Positions 25,142 to 32,227 of a stretch of 45,989 nt of DNA are shown piece after piece. The translations under genes and the position numbers were made by a program. This DNA is from Candidatus Saccharimonadota bacterium (GTDB lineage Bacteria; Patescibacteriota; Saccharimonadia; Saccharimonadales; Saccharimonadaceae), in the NCBI GenBank assembly GCA_030523715.1, contig JAUNHY010000001.1, positions 1 to 45,989 of the forward strand, given 5' to 3'. The notes beneath the pieces were generated by a model that was not told the DNA's origin, did not search any database, and was given only the letters and a program-made list of their open reading frames with translations. The stretch's first letter is position 1. Every line of letters starts with the position of its first letter.

Positions 25142-26053
25142 ATGAAAATTGCAATTTTATCCAACGGAAATGGCAACTACTCAACCAAGCGCCTCAAGGA
25201 AGAGGCTGAGCTTCGTGGTCATGAAGTAAAAATCGTAAAATATAAGAACTGCTATCTTTCGATTGAGCAAGGCAAAAACCAGATTTTTTATAAGGGCAAG
25301 CCACTCGGAAAGTTTGATGCGATTATTCCACGTATCGCTTCCCATATGACAAAATATGGCACGACGATTGTGCGCCAACTCGAGATGCAGGGTGAATATA
25401 CCCTTTCGCGCTCGCTCGCGATTACACGTGCTCGCGACAAACTTCGCTCGATGCAGTTGCTCGCTAAAAATAATATTGATGTTCCAAAAACTGTCGTTTC
25501 GCGCAACACTGCTGATATCGACGAGTTACTCGATCAGCTCGGTGAGATGCCGGTGATTATCAAGCTTGCTTCTGGTACACATGGTAACGGCGTAGTCTTA
25601 GCTGAATCGCGCAAAGCGGCCAAGTCTGTAATGCAGGCCTTTTATCTCAACGACGATTCTGGCACAAACATTCTCTTACAGGAGTTCGTAAAGGAATCGG
25701 CTGGTACCGATATTCGTGCTTTCGTAGTTGGCAACAAGGTTGTAGCTAGCATGCAACGCCAGAGCCTGGACGATGATTTCCGCTCCAACCTCCATAAAGG
25801 CGGCAGCGGCAAGCCAATTAAACTTACCGACGAAGAAGAAAAAGTTGCTATCAAGGCCGCCAAGGCGATGGGCCTTTCCGTTGCGGGTGTTGATATTATG
25901 CGCTCCAAGCGCGGTCCACTCGTACTCGAGGTAAATGCTTCGCCTGGATTTGGCATTGAGCGTGTAACTGGCCGCAATGTTGCTGGCAAGATTATTGAAT
26001 ACGTAGAACAAAACGCAAAGCGCACAATTCGCAAAGATCGCGTTGGCGCCTAG
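25142..26053 (+). CDS. rimK: RimK-like ATP-grasp ligase
   Basis: 303 residues, RimK length. Begins MKIAILSNGNGNYSTKRL; pre-ATP-grasp domain to about residue 90, then an ATP-grasp fold with PVIIKLASGTHGNGVVLA as the nucleotide loop, a catalytic region around DIRAFVVGNKVVASMQR and the metal site VLEVNASPGFGIER near the C-terminus. Family members ligate glutamate to the C-terminus of S6 or make short poly-Glu; the substrate here is inferred from the RimB neighbour. I chose ATG 25142 (GGAG 9 nt upstream) over the ATG at 25127 inside the upstream gene. Confidence 0.92.
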   Translation: MKIAILSNGNGNYSTKRLKEEAELRGHEVKIVKYKNCYLSIEQGKNQIFYKGKPLGKFDAIIPRIASHMTKYGTTIVRQLEMQGEYTLSRSLAITRARDKLRSMQLLAKNNIDVPKTVVSRNTADIDELLDQLGEMPVIIKLASGTHGNGVVLAESRKAAKSVMQAFYLNDDSGTNILLQEFVKESAGTDIRAFVVGNKVVASMQRQSLDDDFRSNLHKGGSGKPIKLTDEEEKVAIKAAKAMGLSVAGVDIMRSKRGPLVLEVNASPGFGIERVTGRNVAGKIIEYVEQNAKRTIRKDRVGA

Positions 26054-26054
26054 T

Positions 26055-26082
26055 AAAAAGCAGGCTTTCGAGCCTGCTTTTT
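26055..26082 (+). terminator. Intrinsic terminator of the rimB-rimK operon
   Basis: AAAAAGCAGGCT / AGCCTGCTTTTT with a TTCG tetraloop. It abuts the promoter of the next gene. Confidence 0.9.
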
Positions 26083-26084
26083 GA

Positions 26085-26093
26085 TGGTATAAT
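26085..26093 (+). promoter_or_regulatory. Extended -10 promoter, leaderless start at 26100
   Basis: TGG-TATAAT; predicted +1 at 26100 is the A of the ATG. The hexamer starts only 6 nt after the upstream terminator. Confidence 0.7.
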
Positions 26094-26099
26094 TTGCTT

Positions 26100-26549
26100 A
26101 TGGTTTTAGTAGTTTTGCTAGCCGCTTTGTTATTGCTTTTCTTGTTGGTACGCCATCATGTTGGGGTGCCATTTTTAGCGATGGTTGCGGGCGTGGCGCT
26201 CTACGAAGCTTTTGGTGCATCTTTTGCACAAACTATTAATCAATGGATTCCGGCAGCCGATGTTTGGTGGACCGAAAAAATACTATATGCCCTGTTCGTA
26301 GCCGTAATGCCGATTGTTCTCTATTTTCGTGTGGGCAAAAGTGGCCTGTTTGGCGCAATGCGCATAGTGGAATCGATTATTTTTGCCCTGCTTTTGACGA
26401 TTTTACTCGCAAATCCGCTTTCGCAAATCTTTAGTTTCGACGGTTATTCGGCTCAGCTAGCCAGCTGGATTAATGGCATTCGTGGCGTAGTGATGGTAGT
26501 AGGGGTTATTCTGGCGTACGTAGATGTATTCTTCTATCGTTCAAGTTAG
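26100..26549 (+). CDS. Small polytopic membrane protein
   Basis: 149 residues, about five hydrophobic segments (1-18, 22-40, 59-77, 88-104, 127-145) with few charged residues. The size and profile recall CvpA-like proteins, but I see no diagnostic motif and do not assign it. The start is ATG 26100, set by the promoter; the TTG two codons upstream lies over the predicted transcription start. The 3' end overlaps the convergent methyltransferase gene by 44 nt. Confidence 0.8.
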   Translation: MVLVVLLAALLLLFLLVRHHVGVPFLAMVAGVALYEAFGASFAQTINQWIPAADVWWTEKILYALFVAVMPIVLYFRVGKSGLFGAMRIVESIIFALLLTILLANPLSQIFSFDGYSAQLASWINGIRGVVMVVGVILAYVDVFFYRSS

Positions 26550-27030
26550 ACTTGCGGATTTCCCAAATAGCAATGGCGCCTGCAACGGAAACGTTGAAGG
26601 ATTCTTTTTTACCGCACATCGGTATTTCAAGCAATTTATCGCAGTTTTCGAGAATATTTGGCGAAATGCCGTGTACTTCCTCGCCAAGAATGAGAGCGAT
26701 GTCTTCATCGTAGTTATGCGACTCGGCTAAATTTAACGAGCCCTGCCCTTGTTCGAGCGCAATTATCGTAAAATTTTGTTGGCGACATTCAGCGATGGCG
26801 TCATTAATGTCATCAATGCGATGCCAAGGAATGATGTCTTCTGCGCCAAGAGCGGTTTTATGAATCTGCTTGCGGAGTTTTTCCTGCTCGTGCGGGAGGC
26901 CTTTGTCGATAAACGGGGTGTAGCCGGTAAAAATAACCTCGTCTACGCCAAGTCCGTCACAGGTGCGCAAAACGGCGCCAACATTATAGGTCGAACGGAT
27001 ATTATACAGGATAACTATAAGCTTTTTCAT
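26506..27030 (-). CDS. SpoU/TrmH-family RNA methyltransferase
   Basis: 174 residues of the SPOUT class, methylating 2'-O-ribose in tRNA or rRNA. The three family motifs are present: NIRSTYNVGAVLRTCDG (10-26), ALILGEEVHGIS (112-123) and IPMCGKKESFNVSVAGAIA (136-154), the knotted SAM site. No N-terminal L30e-like domain, so the minimal form. Its start codon is 14 bp from the divergent pilB-like start. The specific RNA target cannot be told from sequence. Confidence 0.93.
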   Translation of the reverse strand: MKKLIVILYNIRSTYNVGAVLRTCDGLGVDEVIFTGYTPFIDKGLPHEQEKLRKQIHKTALGAEDIIPWHRIDDINDAIAECRQQNFTIIALEQGQGSLNLAESHNYDEDIALILGEEVHGISPNILENCDKLLEIPMCGKKESFNVSVAGAIAIWEIRKSNLNDRRIHLRTPE

Positions 27031-27038
27031 GATACAAT
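27030..27038 (+). promoter_or_regulatory. Extended -10 promoter, leaderless start of the pilB-like gene
   Basis: TGA-TACAAT; predicted +1 at 27045 equals the A of the ATG. The TG of the box lies at the start codon of the divergent methyltransferase gene. Confidence 0.65.
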
Positions 27039-27044
27039 AAAATT

Positions 27045-28655
27045 ATGAATGAGGATGAGGTACAGCGCAAGCGTAGGCAGAACGAAGAAGATGCCACCTC
27101 GCGCCGCGCGCGCATATTGGGCCTAATTTATTTAGATACGCGCGACTTCGAGAAAGAGGTCCCACTAGTAAAGGACGTACTCGAAGTGTCCCAGATGCAT
27201 AAAGAATTTATTATTCCGCTTCAGCGTGGGGTTGAAGGACGGCCATTCCAGTTTATGGTCACTAGCCAAACACCGCGCAGCACTATCGACAAGATGACGG
27301 CGGAGTACGATAACGCAGGCTTGCGTATTCAGTTTTTCCTGATTTCCAACTCGGCTTACCAATGTTTCATGTTGCGTCACGATCCGCCAAAAGAGGTCCA
27401 ATACGACGATATCGAGATTGCACACGAAGGTGACTCCGAGACGATTCAGCAGGTTTCGCAAACACTCGATAGCGTTTCCACCGAGAAGGTTTTTGATTAT
27501 TTACTAGACCAGGCCGATAAGCTTGGCGCATCGGATATCCATATTGAGAATATGCGCAACGAAATTCGCATTCGCATGCGCGTGGATGGTATTTTGCACC
27601 CGGTGGCCGAAATTAGCCGCGAGCGTTACCGCATTTTCATGGGCGAGCTAAGTTCCCGCGCTAATGTTTCTACCGCTAGCACGAAGCCGCAGTCTGGCCA
27701 CATACAAAAAGATATTACCCGCGATGGCGCGACACATCTTTTGAATATTCGTGTTGAGATGGTGCCAACGATGTATGGCCAAGACGCGGTACTACGTCTC
27801 TTTAACTTCGATGAAAGCTTATTGAATCTTGATTTGCTCGGTATTACCAAAGAAGAGCGCGCACAGATTCAAGAGATGATTTCGCATCCGCGCGGAATGC
27901 TTCTGATGGTCGGTCCTACCGGTTCTGGTAAATCTACGACTTTGTACTCGATTATTAACGCCTTAAACACGACCGACCGCAAGATTATTACACTTGAGGA
28001 TCCAATTGAGTACGGTTTGCCGGGCATTTCGCAGATTCCAATTGCAACCGGCGAGGGAGGCTCGTTTGCCGAAGGTTTGCGCTCGGTGCTCCGCTTGGAC
28101 CCTGACGTAGTGATGGTTGGCGAGATTCGCGATACCGATACGGCTCGCACGGCGATTCAGGCCTCAATTACTGGCCACTTGGTGTTGTCTTCCTTCCACG
28201 CTAACTCTACCTCGGCGGCCTTTGCGCGCATTGTAGATATGATTGGCATTAACCCAGTTTTCTCAACTTCGATTCGTCTTTTGATTGCACAGCGTTTGGT
28301 GCGCCGTTTGGACGATAATAGGGAGCCATACAAGCCAGATCAGGCCACGATTCGTTATCTCAAGAAGGCGTTGGATGGCGTTGACCACGAGTTTAATCTC
28401 GATGAAGCTGTGCTTTACCATGAAAAACCGTCTACTGAGCATCCATTTGGCTTTAATGGCCGTACCGCAATTATGGAACAGATGGTTGTAACGGAGCCAA
28501 TTCAGAGATTTATCCGCGGCGAAATGGGTACAATTAACACCGCCGCAATTGAGAAAACTGCTCTCGAAGAGGGCATGCTTACGCTTGAGCAAAAAGGCCT
28601 TTTGTGTGCCCTACGCGGCGAGACCACTATCGAAGAAGTTGGTCGCGTCATCTAA
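27045..28655 (+). CDS. PilB/GspE-type pilus assembly ATPase
   Basis: Hexameric cytoplasmic ATPase that powers type IV pilus extension or type II-like secretion. 536 residues: N-terminal domain (1 to about 145), then the ATPase core with Walker A GPTGSGKSTT (290-299), the Asp box TLEDPIEY (316-323), Walker B DPDVVMVGEIRD (352-363) and a His box around GHLVLSSFHANS. The zinc-binding tetra-Cys motif of many PilB/GspE proteins is missing. No PilC, PilT, PilM or PilN gene is adjacent. Together with the prepilin at 23486 it points to a pilus or DNA-uptake machine. Confidence 0.93.
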   Translation: MNEDEVQRKRRQNEEDATSRRARILGLIYLDTRDFEKEVPLVKDVLEVSQMHKEFIIPLQRGVEGRPFQFMVTSQTPRSTIDKMTAEYDNAGLRIQFFLISNSAYQCFMLRHDPPKEVQYDDIEIAHEGDSETIQQVSQTLDSVSTEKVFDYLLDQADKLGASDIHIENMRNEIRIRMRVDGILHPVAEISRERYRIFMGELSSRANVSTASTKPQSGHIQKDITRDGATHLLNIRVEMVPTMYGQDAVLRLFNFDESLLNLDLLGITKEERAQIQEMISHPRGMLLMVGPTGSGKSTTLYSIINALNTTDRKIITLEDPIEYGLPGISQIPIATGEGGSFAEGLRSVLRLDPDVVMVGEIRDTDTARTAIQASITGHLVLSSFHANSTSAAFARIVDMIGINPVFSTSIRLLIAQRLVRRLDDNREPYKPDQATIRYLKKALDGVDHEFNLDEAVLYHEKPSTEHPFGFNGRTAIMEQMVVTEPIQRFIRGEMGTINTAAIEKTALEEGMLTLEQKGLLCALRGETTIEEVGRVI

Positions 28656-28658
28656 AGA

Positions 28659-28687
28659 TTGACTTTTCGTAACGCTTATGCTATAAT
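28659..28687 (+). promoter_or_regulatory. Strong promoter P1 upstream of rplS
   Basis: -35 TTGACT (28659-28664), 17-bp spacer, -10 TATAAT (28682-28687) with TGC extension; predicted +1 is A28694. It is the closest fit to a full sigma-70 promoter in the window. Confidence 0.8.
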
Positions 28688-28693
28688 TAGCTT

Positions 28694-28738
28694 ATCCGAG
28701 TGAAACCCCGGGCGGTTTTTGAGTTGCCTCGGGTTTTT
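28694..28738 (+). ncRNA. Candidate short attenuated leader or small RNA before rplS
   Basis: From the P1 start the RNA would contain a hairpin AAACCC..GGG / CTC..GGGTTT (28703-28713 with 28728-28736, one bulge, loop with TTTTT) followed by T's up to 28738: a 45-nt terminated transcript. It may be an L19-type leader attenuator, a terminator for the upstream gene, or a small RNA; the sequence does not decide. Confidence 0.4.
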
Positions 28739-28770
28739 GCGTTCTACCCCTTTTCAAAGTGGCAAAAATA

Positions 28771-28779
28771 TGCTAAAAT
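28771..28779 (+). promoter_or_regulatory. Second promoter P2 of rplS
   Basis: TGC-TAAAAT; predicted +1 at 28786, with a 25-nt leader containing AAAGGTAAAG before the ATG. Confidence 0.6.
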
Positions 28780-28810
28780 GAGTCAAGTTTTAAATATAAA
28801 AGGTAAAGAT

Positions 28811-29254
28811 ATGTCGTTTGAACTATTAAAGATGGTGGGAGATGCCCAAAAGAAGAAGGCCGTCATCGACGTGCGTTCTGGTGATACCGTCCGCGTGTCC
28901 CAAAAAATTAAGGAAGGTGATAAGTTCCGTATTCAGGTATTTGAAGGTACCGTTACTCGTGTTGATCGCAAAGATTCTCATACCGAGCGCATCACCGTTC
29001 GCAAGGTTACCTCTGGTGTTGGTGTCGAGAAGAGCTTCTTGATGCACAGCCCGCTCGTAGAAAAGGTTGAAATTGTCCGCCGTGGTAAGGTTCGCCGCAA
29101 CAACTTGCGCTACCTCCGCGAGCGCTCTGGTAAATCCGCTCGTCTTTCTCAGAAAGACTTTGACCGCCATGCAGTCAATGCGCTTCCAAAAGACGAAGTA
29201 GCCGAAGAAGCTCCAGCCGAGGAAGCTGCAGCTGAAGAAAAGGCAGAAGCCTAA
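28811..29254 (+). CDS. rplS: 50S ribosomal protein L19
   Basis: Ribosomal protein at the 30S/50S interface. 147 residues: the normal domain of about 115 residues (IDVRSGDTVRVSQKIKEGDK, then FEGTVTRVDRK and the basic VRRGKVRRNNLRYLRERSGK) and an acidic Ala/Glu-rich tail of about 30 residues that most homologues lack. I use ATG 28811; an earlier in-frame ATG lies in the leader region with P1 and the hairpin. The RNase HII fusion gene follows after 1 nt. Confidence 0.97.
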   Translation: MSFELLKMVGDAQKKKAVIDVRSGDTVRVSQKIKEGDKFRIQVFEGTVTRVDRKDSHTERITVRKVTSGVGVEKSFLMHSPLVEKVEIVRRGKVRRNNLRYLRERSGKSARLSQKDFDRHAVNALPKDEVAEEAPAEEAAAEEKAEA

Positions 29255-29255
29255 A

Positions 29256-30176
29256 TTGGCAATCTTAGGAATAGATGAAGTAGGAAGAGGTCCCTGGGCG
29301 GGGCCTCTTGTTGTTGGTGCATGTGTTTTGGGAGATGCGCAGATTGATGGTTTAACGGACAGCAAAAAGCTAAGCGCAAAGAAGCGCGAGGCGCTGGCGC
29401 CAGAAATCCGCGAGAAGGCTACGGTGGGCTTAGGCTGGGTCTCGGCCGAGGAATTAGATAAGATTGGGCTTTCGGCGGCACTCTGCAAGGCTTGCCGCGC
29501 GGCCGTAAAACAAATCCATGTGCCTTTTCATGAAATTATCATTGATGGGACAGTGAATTTTTTGCGCGATACGCCGCTAGCCAGCCACGTACAGGTGCTG
29601 AAAAAGGCGGACCTGCTGGTACCAGAAGTATCGGCGGCGTCGATTGTGGCAAAAGTGGCGCGTGATGAATATATGTATAAACTGACCAAGAAATACCCGG
29701 GCTATGGATTCGAAAAGCATGTTGGCTATGGAACGGCGGCGCACAAAAAAGCACTACTAGAGTTAGGCGTCTGCCCGGAACATCGCAAAAGCTTTCGACC
29801 GATTGCGGAATTATTGAAGACTGAGCCGAAGAAAAAGTCCGCAAAAAGCACTAAAGCGCGCGGCGACCGAGGCGAAGATGCGGTCTGCAAATATCTACAA
29901 GAATCTGGACATGAAATTGTGGCGCGCAACTGGAAGAATAAGTTTTGCGAAATCGATATTATCTCGCGCTTTAATGGGGTGTTGTGTTTTACGGAAGTTA
30001 AGTATCGTCGCGCCGGACATGGACTAGACGCGATTGATAAGAAAAAGTTGGAGCAAATGCGCTTTGCGGCGGAATTATACCTGAGCAAAAAAGGCCAAAA
30101 CGAGATGGCAATTCTGGCAGCCGCGGAGGTGGCGGGCGACAACTATGAGGTCACTGATTTTCTAGTCCTACAGTAG
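29256..30176 (+). CDS. rnhB: Fusion of RNase HII and YraN-like nuclease domain
   Basis: 306 residues joining two normally separate proteins. Residues 1 to about 185 are RNase HII, which removes ribonucleotides from DNA: GIDEVGRGPWAG (D7, E8), D97 in IIIDGT, D119 in KADLL and VARDEY. Residues about 203-306 are UPF0102/YraN: GDRGEDAVCKYL, CEIDIIS and FTEVKYRR, a PD-(D/E)XK-type nuclease pattern (E207, E232, D234, E247, K249). A Lys/Ser-rich linker (about 189-202) joins them. The start is TTG at 29256, 1 nt after rplS, with no better start nearby. In many bacteria rnhB and yraN are adjacent genes, so the fusion fits known context. Confidence 0.93.
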   Translation: MAILGIDEVGRGPWAGPLVVGACVLGDAQIDGLTDSKKLSAKKREALAPEIREKATVGLGWVSAEELDKIGLSAALCKACRAAVKQIHVPFHEIIIDGTVNFLRDTPLASHVQVLKKADLLVPEVSAASIVAKVARDEYMYKLTKKYPGYGFEKHVGYGTAAHKKALLELGVCPEHRKSFRPIAELLKTEPKKKSAKSTKARGDRGEDAVCKYLQESGHEIVARNWKNKFCEIDIISRFNGVLCFTEVKYRRAGHGLDAIDKKKLEQMRFAAELYLSKKGQNEMAILAAAEVAGDNYEVTDFLVLQ

Positions 30177-30897
30177 GCTCGTTCGGACAAGTGGCAAGGA
30201 CGCCCTGCATGGCAGACTTCTCTGCCGGCGTAACCCAAAGGTGATATTTGGCTTTGACGGATATTTGGCGCGCCACGTACTGGCAGTGAAAATTTTGGTT
30301 GGGCGGCAGCCAGTCGGAAGCATCTTGGTCGAGCTTGTCTTGGTTGGCAGGGCCATCGACGGCGAGCAAGTTGAGCGGGTCTTGGCTAATTTCGTAACGC
30401 AGACCAGCATCAAAATTGAAAGCTCCGGTGGCCCAGGCGTTGCTAAGTGCGACAACGTGATCGATTTGGACAGCGCCAGAAGTGTCTTGGCCGCGCACAA
30501 AAGAGATAGTAGAGCCGGTATATGGGTCGTCGAGAATGCCCGACTGAACCTTACACCCATTAAACACAGTGTCTTTGAGATCGCGCGCAAGGATAGCCTC
30601 GCGCGTATTGCAGCCAGACGCTGTGAGGCCCCAGCTATCATAAAATAACTTGCGATAGTATTGATGAGTCTTGTCTTTTGCGCGAACAGCCAGAGATTCT
30701 AAGACATCAACGGCGAGCATAGAATCAGGCGTAGTTTCGTCTTTGGGCTGAATTTCTTCTGGTTTCTGGACGGAACCGTCTATTTGCCTTGCGTATTGAT
30801 ACGAATTTGGATTCAAAACTATACAGGCTGCCACTGCCGCAATGAGGATGCCAGCAAAAATGATGCGACGCGTGCGATAGGAAGTTTTATGAGCCAT
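30151..30897 (-). CDS. Secreted HNH nuclease (DUF1524-type)
   Basis: 248 residues. A basic N-terminus and one hydrophobic segment (about 11-28) make it exported or membrane-anchored. The catalytic region has VQIDHVVALSNAWATGA (D146, H147) and NLLAVDGPANQDKLDQDASD, the pattern of secreted HNH/DUF1524 nucleases common in actinobacteria. Cys96 and Cys115 may form a disulphide. It follows rubrerythrin after 3 nt in the same operon, and its 3' end overlaps the RNase HII fusion gene by 26 nt. Degradation of external DNA for uptake or nutrition is inference. Confidence 0.88.
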   Translation of the reverse strand: MAHKTSYRTRRIIFAGILIAAVAACIVLNPNSYQYARQIDGSVQKPEEIQPKDETTPDSMLAVDVLESLAVRAKDKTHQYYRKLFYDSWGLTASGCNTREAILARDLKDTVFNGCKVQSGILDDPYTGSTISFVRGQDTSGAVQIDHVVALSNAWATGAFNFDAGLRYEISQDPLNLLAVDGPANQDKLDQDASDWLPPNQNFHCQYVARQISVKAKYHLWVTPAEKSAMQGVLATCPNEPTVGLENQ

Positions 30898-30900
30898 TGA

Positions 30901-31443
30901 TTAGAAATTCTCGGAGCGAATTTCGAAGTAGGCCTGAGGATGCTTACAGACTGGGCACTCTTCTGGAGCGGAATCGCCAATATGGATATAACCGCAGTTG
31001 CGACACTTCCAAACCGTAACGCCATCACCTTTAAATACAATACCCTTCTCGATATTTTCGAGAACTTTTTGGTAGCGTTTTTCGTGCTCGGCTTCAATCT
31101 TGCCAACTTCTTCAAAGAGCTTAGCGATTTCTTCAAAGCCTTCTTCGCGAGCCTCTTTGGCGAACTTGACATACATTTCGGTCTCTTCGTAATTTTCGCC
31201 CTTAATGGCATCTTTGAGATTTTCGGTAGTATCCGGCACGCCACCATCGTGAAGGATTTTATACCAAATCTTGGCGTGCTCTTTTTCGTTATCGGAAGTC
31301 TCTTCAAAGATACTAGCGATTTGCTCGTAACCTTCTTTCTTGGCCTTACTAGCGTAGAATTGGTATTTTACGCGTGCTTGCGACTCGCCGGCGAATGCAG
31401 CATTGAGATTCTTTTCGGTTTTGGTGCCTTTAATTTCGGCCAT
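30901..31443 (-). CDS. Rubrerythrin
   Basis: Non-haem di-iron peroxidase that removes hydrogen peroxide in microaerophiles and anaerobes. 180 residues: a four-helix ferritin-like domain with Glu/His ligands (FAGESQAR, EKEHA, EAEHEKRY) and a C-terminal rubredoxin-like iron site with CRNCG and CPVC. AGGAGG lies 7 nt before the ATG, in an 18-nt leader. The HNH nuclease gene follows directly. Confidence 0.96.
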   Translation of the reverse strand: MAEIKGTKTEKNLNAAFAGESQARVKYQFYASKAKKEGYEQIASIFEETSDNEKEHAKIWYKILHDGGVPDTTENLKDAIKGENYEETEMYVKFAKEAREEGFEEIAKLFEEVGKIEAEHEKRYQKVLENIEKGIVFKGDGVTVWKCRNCGYIHIGDSAPEECPVCKHPQAYFEIRSENF

Positions 31444-31467
31444 AAAAATCCTCCTTCGTTTGTATAT

Positions 31468-31476
31468 ATTTTAGCA
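31468..31476 (-). promoter_or_regulatory. Extended -10 promoter of rubrerythrin
   Basis: Minus-strand TGC-TAAAAT; predicted +1 at 31461. Confidence 0.65.
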
Positions 31477-31503
31477 TTATGTATGATGTGCGAAAAGCGT
31501 AAA

Positions 31504-32166
31504 CTATATTATTAAAAGACCTTTGGCAATAAGGAATATGAGAGCTGCGGCCACAAATGAAGAAAGAAACAAGAATACGGCCGTAAGTTCGATGTACTTT
31601 TTTTCGTAAAAAACGGTTGCATCAAAGGGATTATTTGCACTACAAAGAATGTCAACGTCGGCACCGCCACATAATTTATTGGAAATGCTTTCTGGATCAG
31701 CCCCAATATTATACTTATAGACAAGGCGAAAAGTTTTGTCGCCGATTTTATATTCTACGATTGGATAATAATATGGGATTTGCGCTTTAATATTTTTGAA
31801 GTCGACAATCTGCCCCACTGTCACAATTACGTTTGGATTATTTTTCATTTTTTGAAGACGGATATATTTATGAAAAAAGAAACCAGCAAAACAAAAGAAT
31901 AGAAAAACGATAAATGTAATAATACCAATCGTGACTGGACCAGTTGTATCAATTGAGAATATGTCACAAATAATGCCAAATATAACCATCGGAATAAACA
32001 TTAAGGCGAGAAGAATATAGCCAAGGAACTTATTGCTTTCTGACACGGAGTCAAATAAACGTTTAATTTTACCATCTCCTTCACTTATGGCACCCCCGTT
32101 GCAGCCGCAAACATTACAATATGATGCTCCGGAACCGATTGTTGAATGGCAATTTGCACAAATCAT
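31504..32166 (-). CDS. Zinc-ribbon membrane protein with DUF3592-like domain
   Basis: 220 residues. CANC (3-6) and CNVC (17-20) form an N-terminal zinc ribbon in the cytoplasm; two hydrophobic helices (about 46-66 and 75-97) follow, then an extracytoplasmic beta-rich stretch (VGQIVDFKNIKAQ to about 185) like DUF3592, and a last helix (about 190-218). I use ATG 32166 rather than the upstream ATG because the promoter gives +1 at exactly that A and the protein then begins MICANCHS. Function unknown. Confidence 0.82.
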   Translation of the reverse strand: MICANCHSTIGSGASYCNVCGCNGGAISEGDGKIKRLFDSVSESNKFLGYILLALMFIPMVIFGIICDIFSIDTTGPVTIGIITFIVFLFFCFAGFFFHKYIRLQKMKNNPNVIVTVGQIVDFKNIKAQIPYYYPIVEYKIGDKTFRLVYKYNIGADPESISNKLCGGADVDILCSANNPFDATVFYEKKYIELTAVFLFLSSFVAAALIFLIAKGLLII

Positions 32167-32172
32167 GATTTT

Positions 32173-32181
32173 ATTATAGCA
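32173..32181 (-). promoter_or_regulatory. Extended -10 promoter, leaderless start at 32166
   Basis: Minus-strand TGC-TATAAT; predicted +1 at 32166, the A of ATG. Confidence 0.7.
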
Positions 32182-32215
32182 AAGCTTAAACATTTTCAGC
32201 TTATGGGCGTCGCGC

Positions 32216-32221
32216 TATAAT
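32216..32221 (+). promoter_or_regulatory. -10 promoter, leaderless start at 32228
   Basis: TATAAT with CGC instead of TGn in front; predicted +1 at 32228 equals the A of ATG. Confidence 0.6.
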
Positions 32222-32227
32222 GAACTC

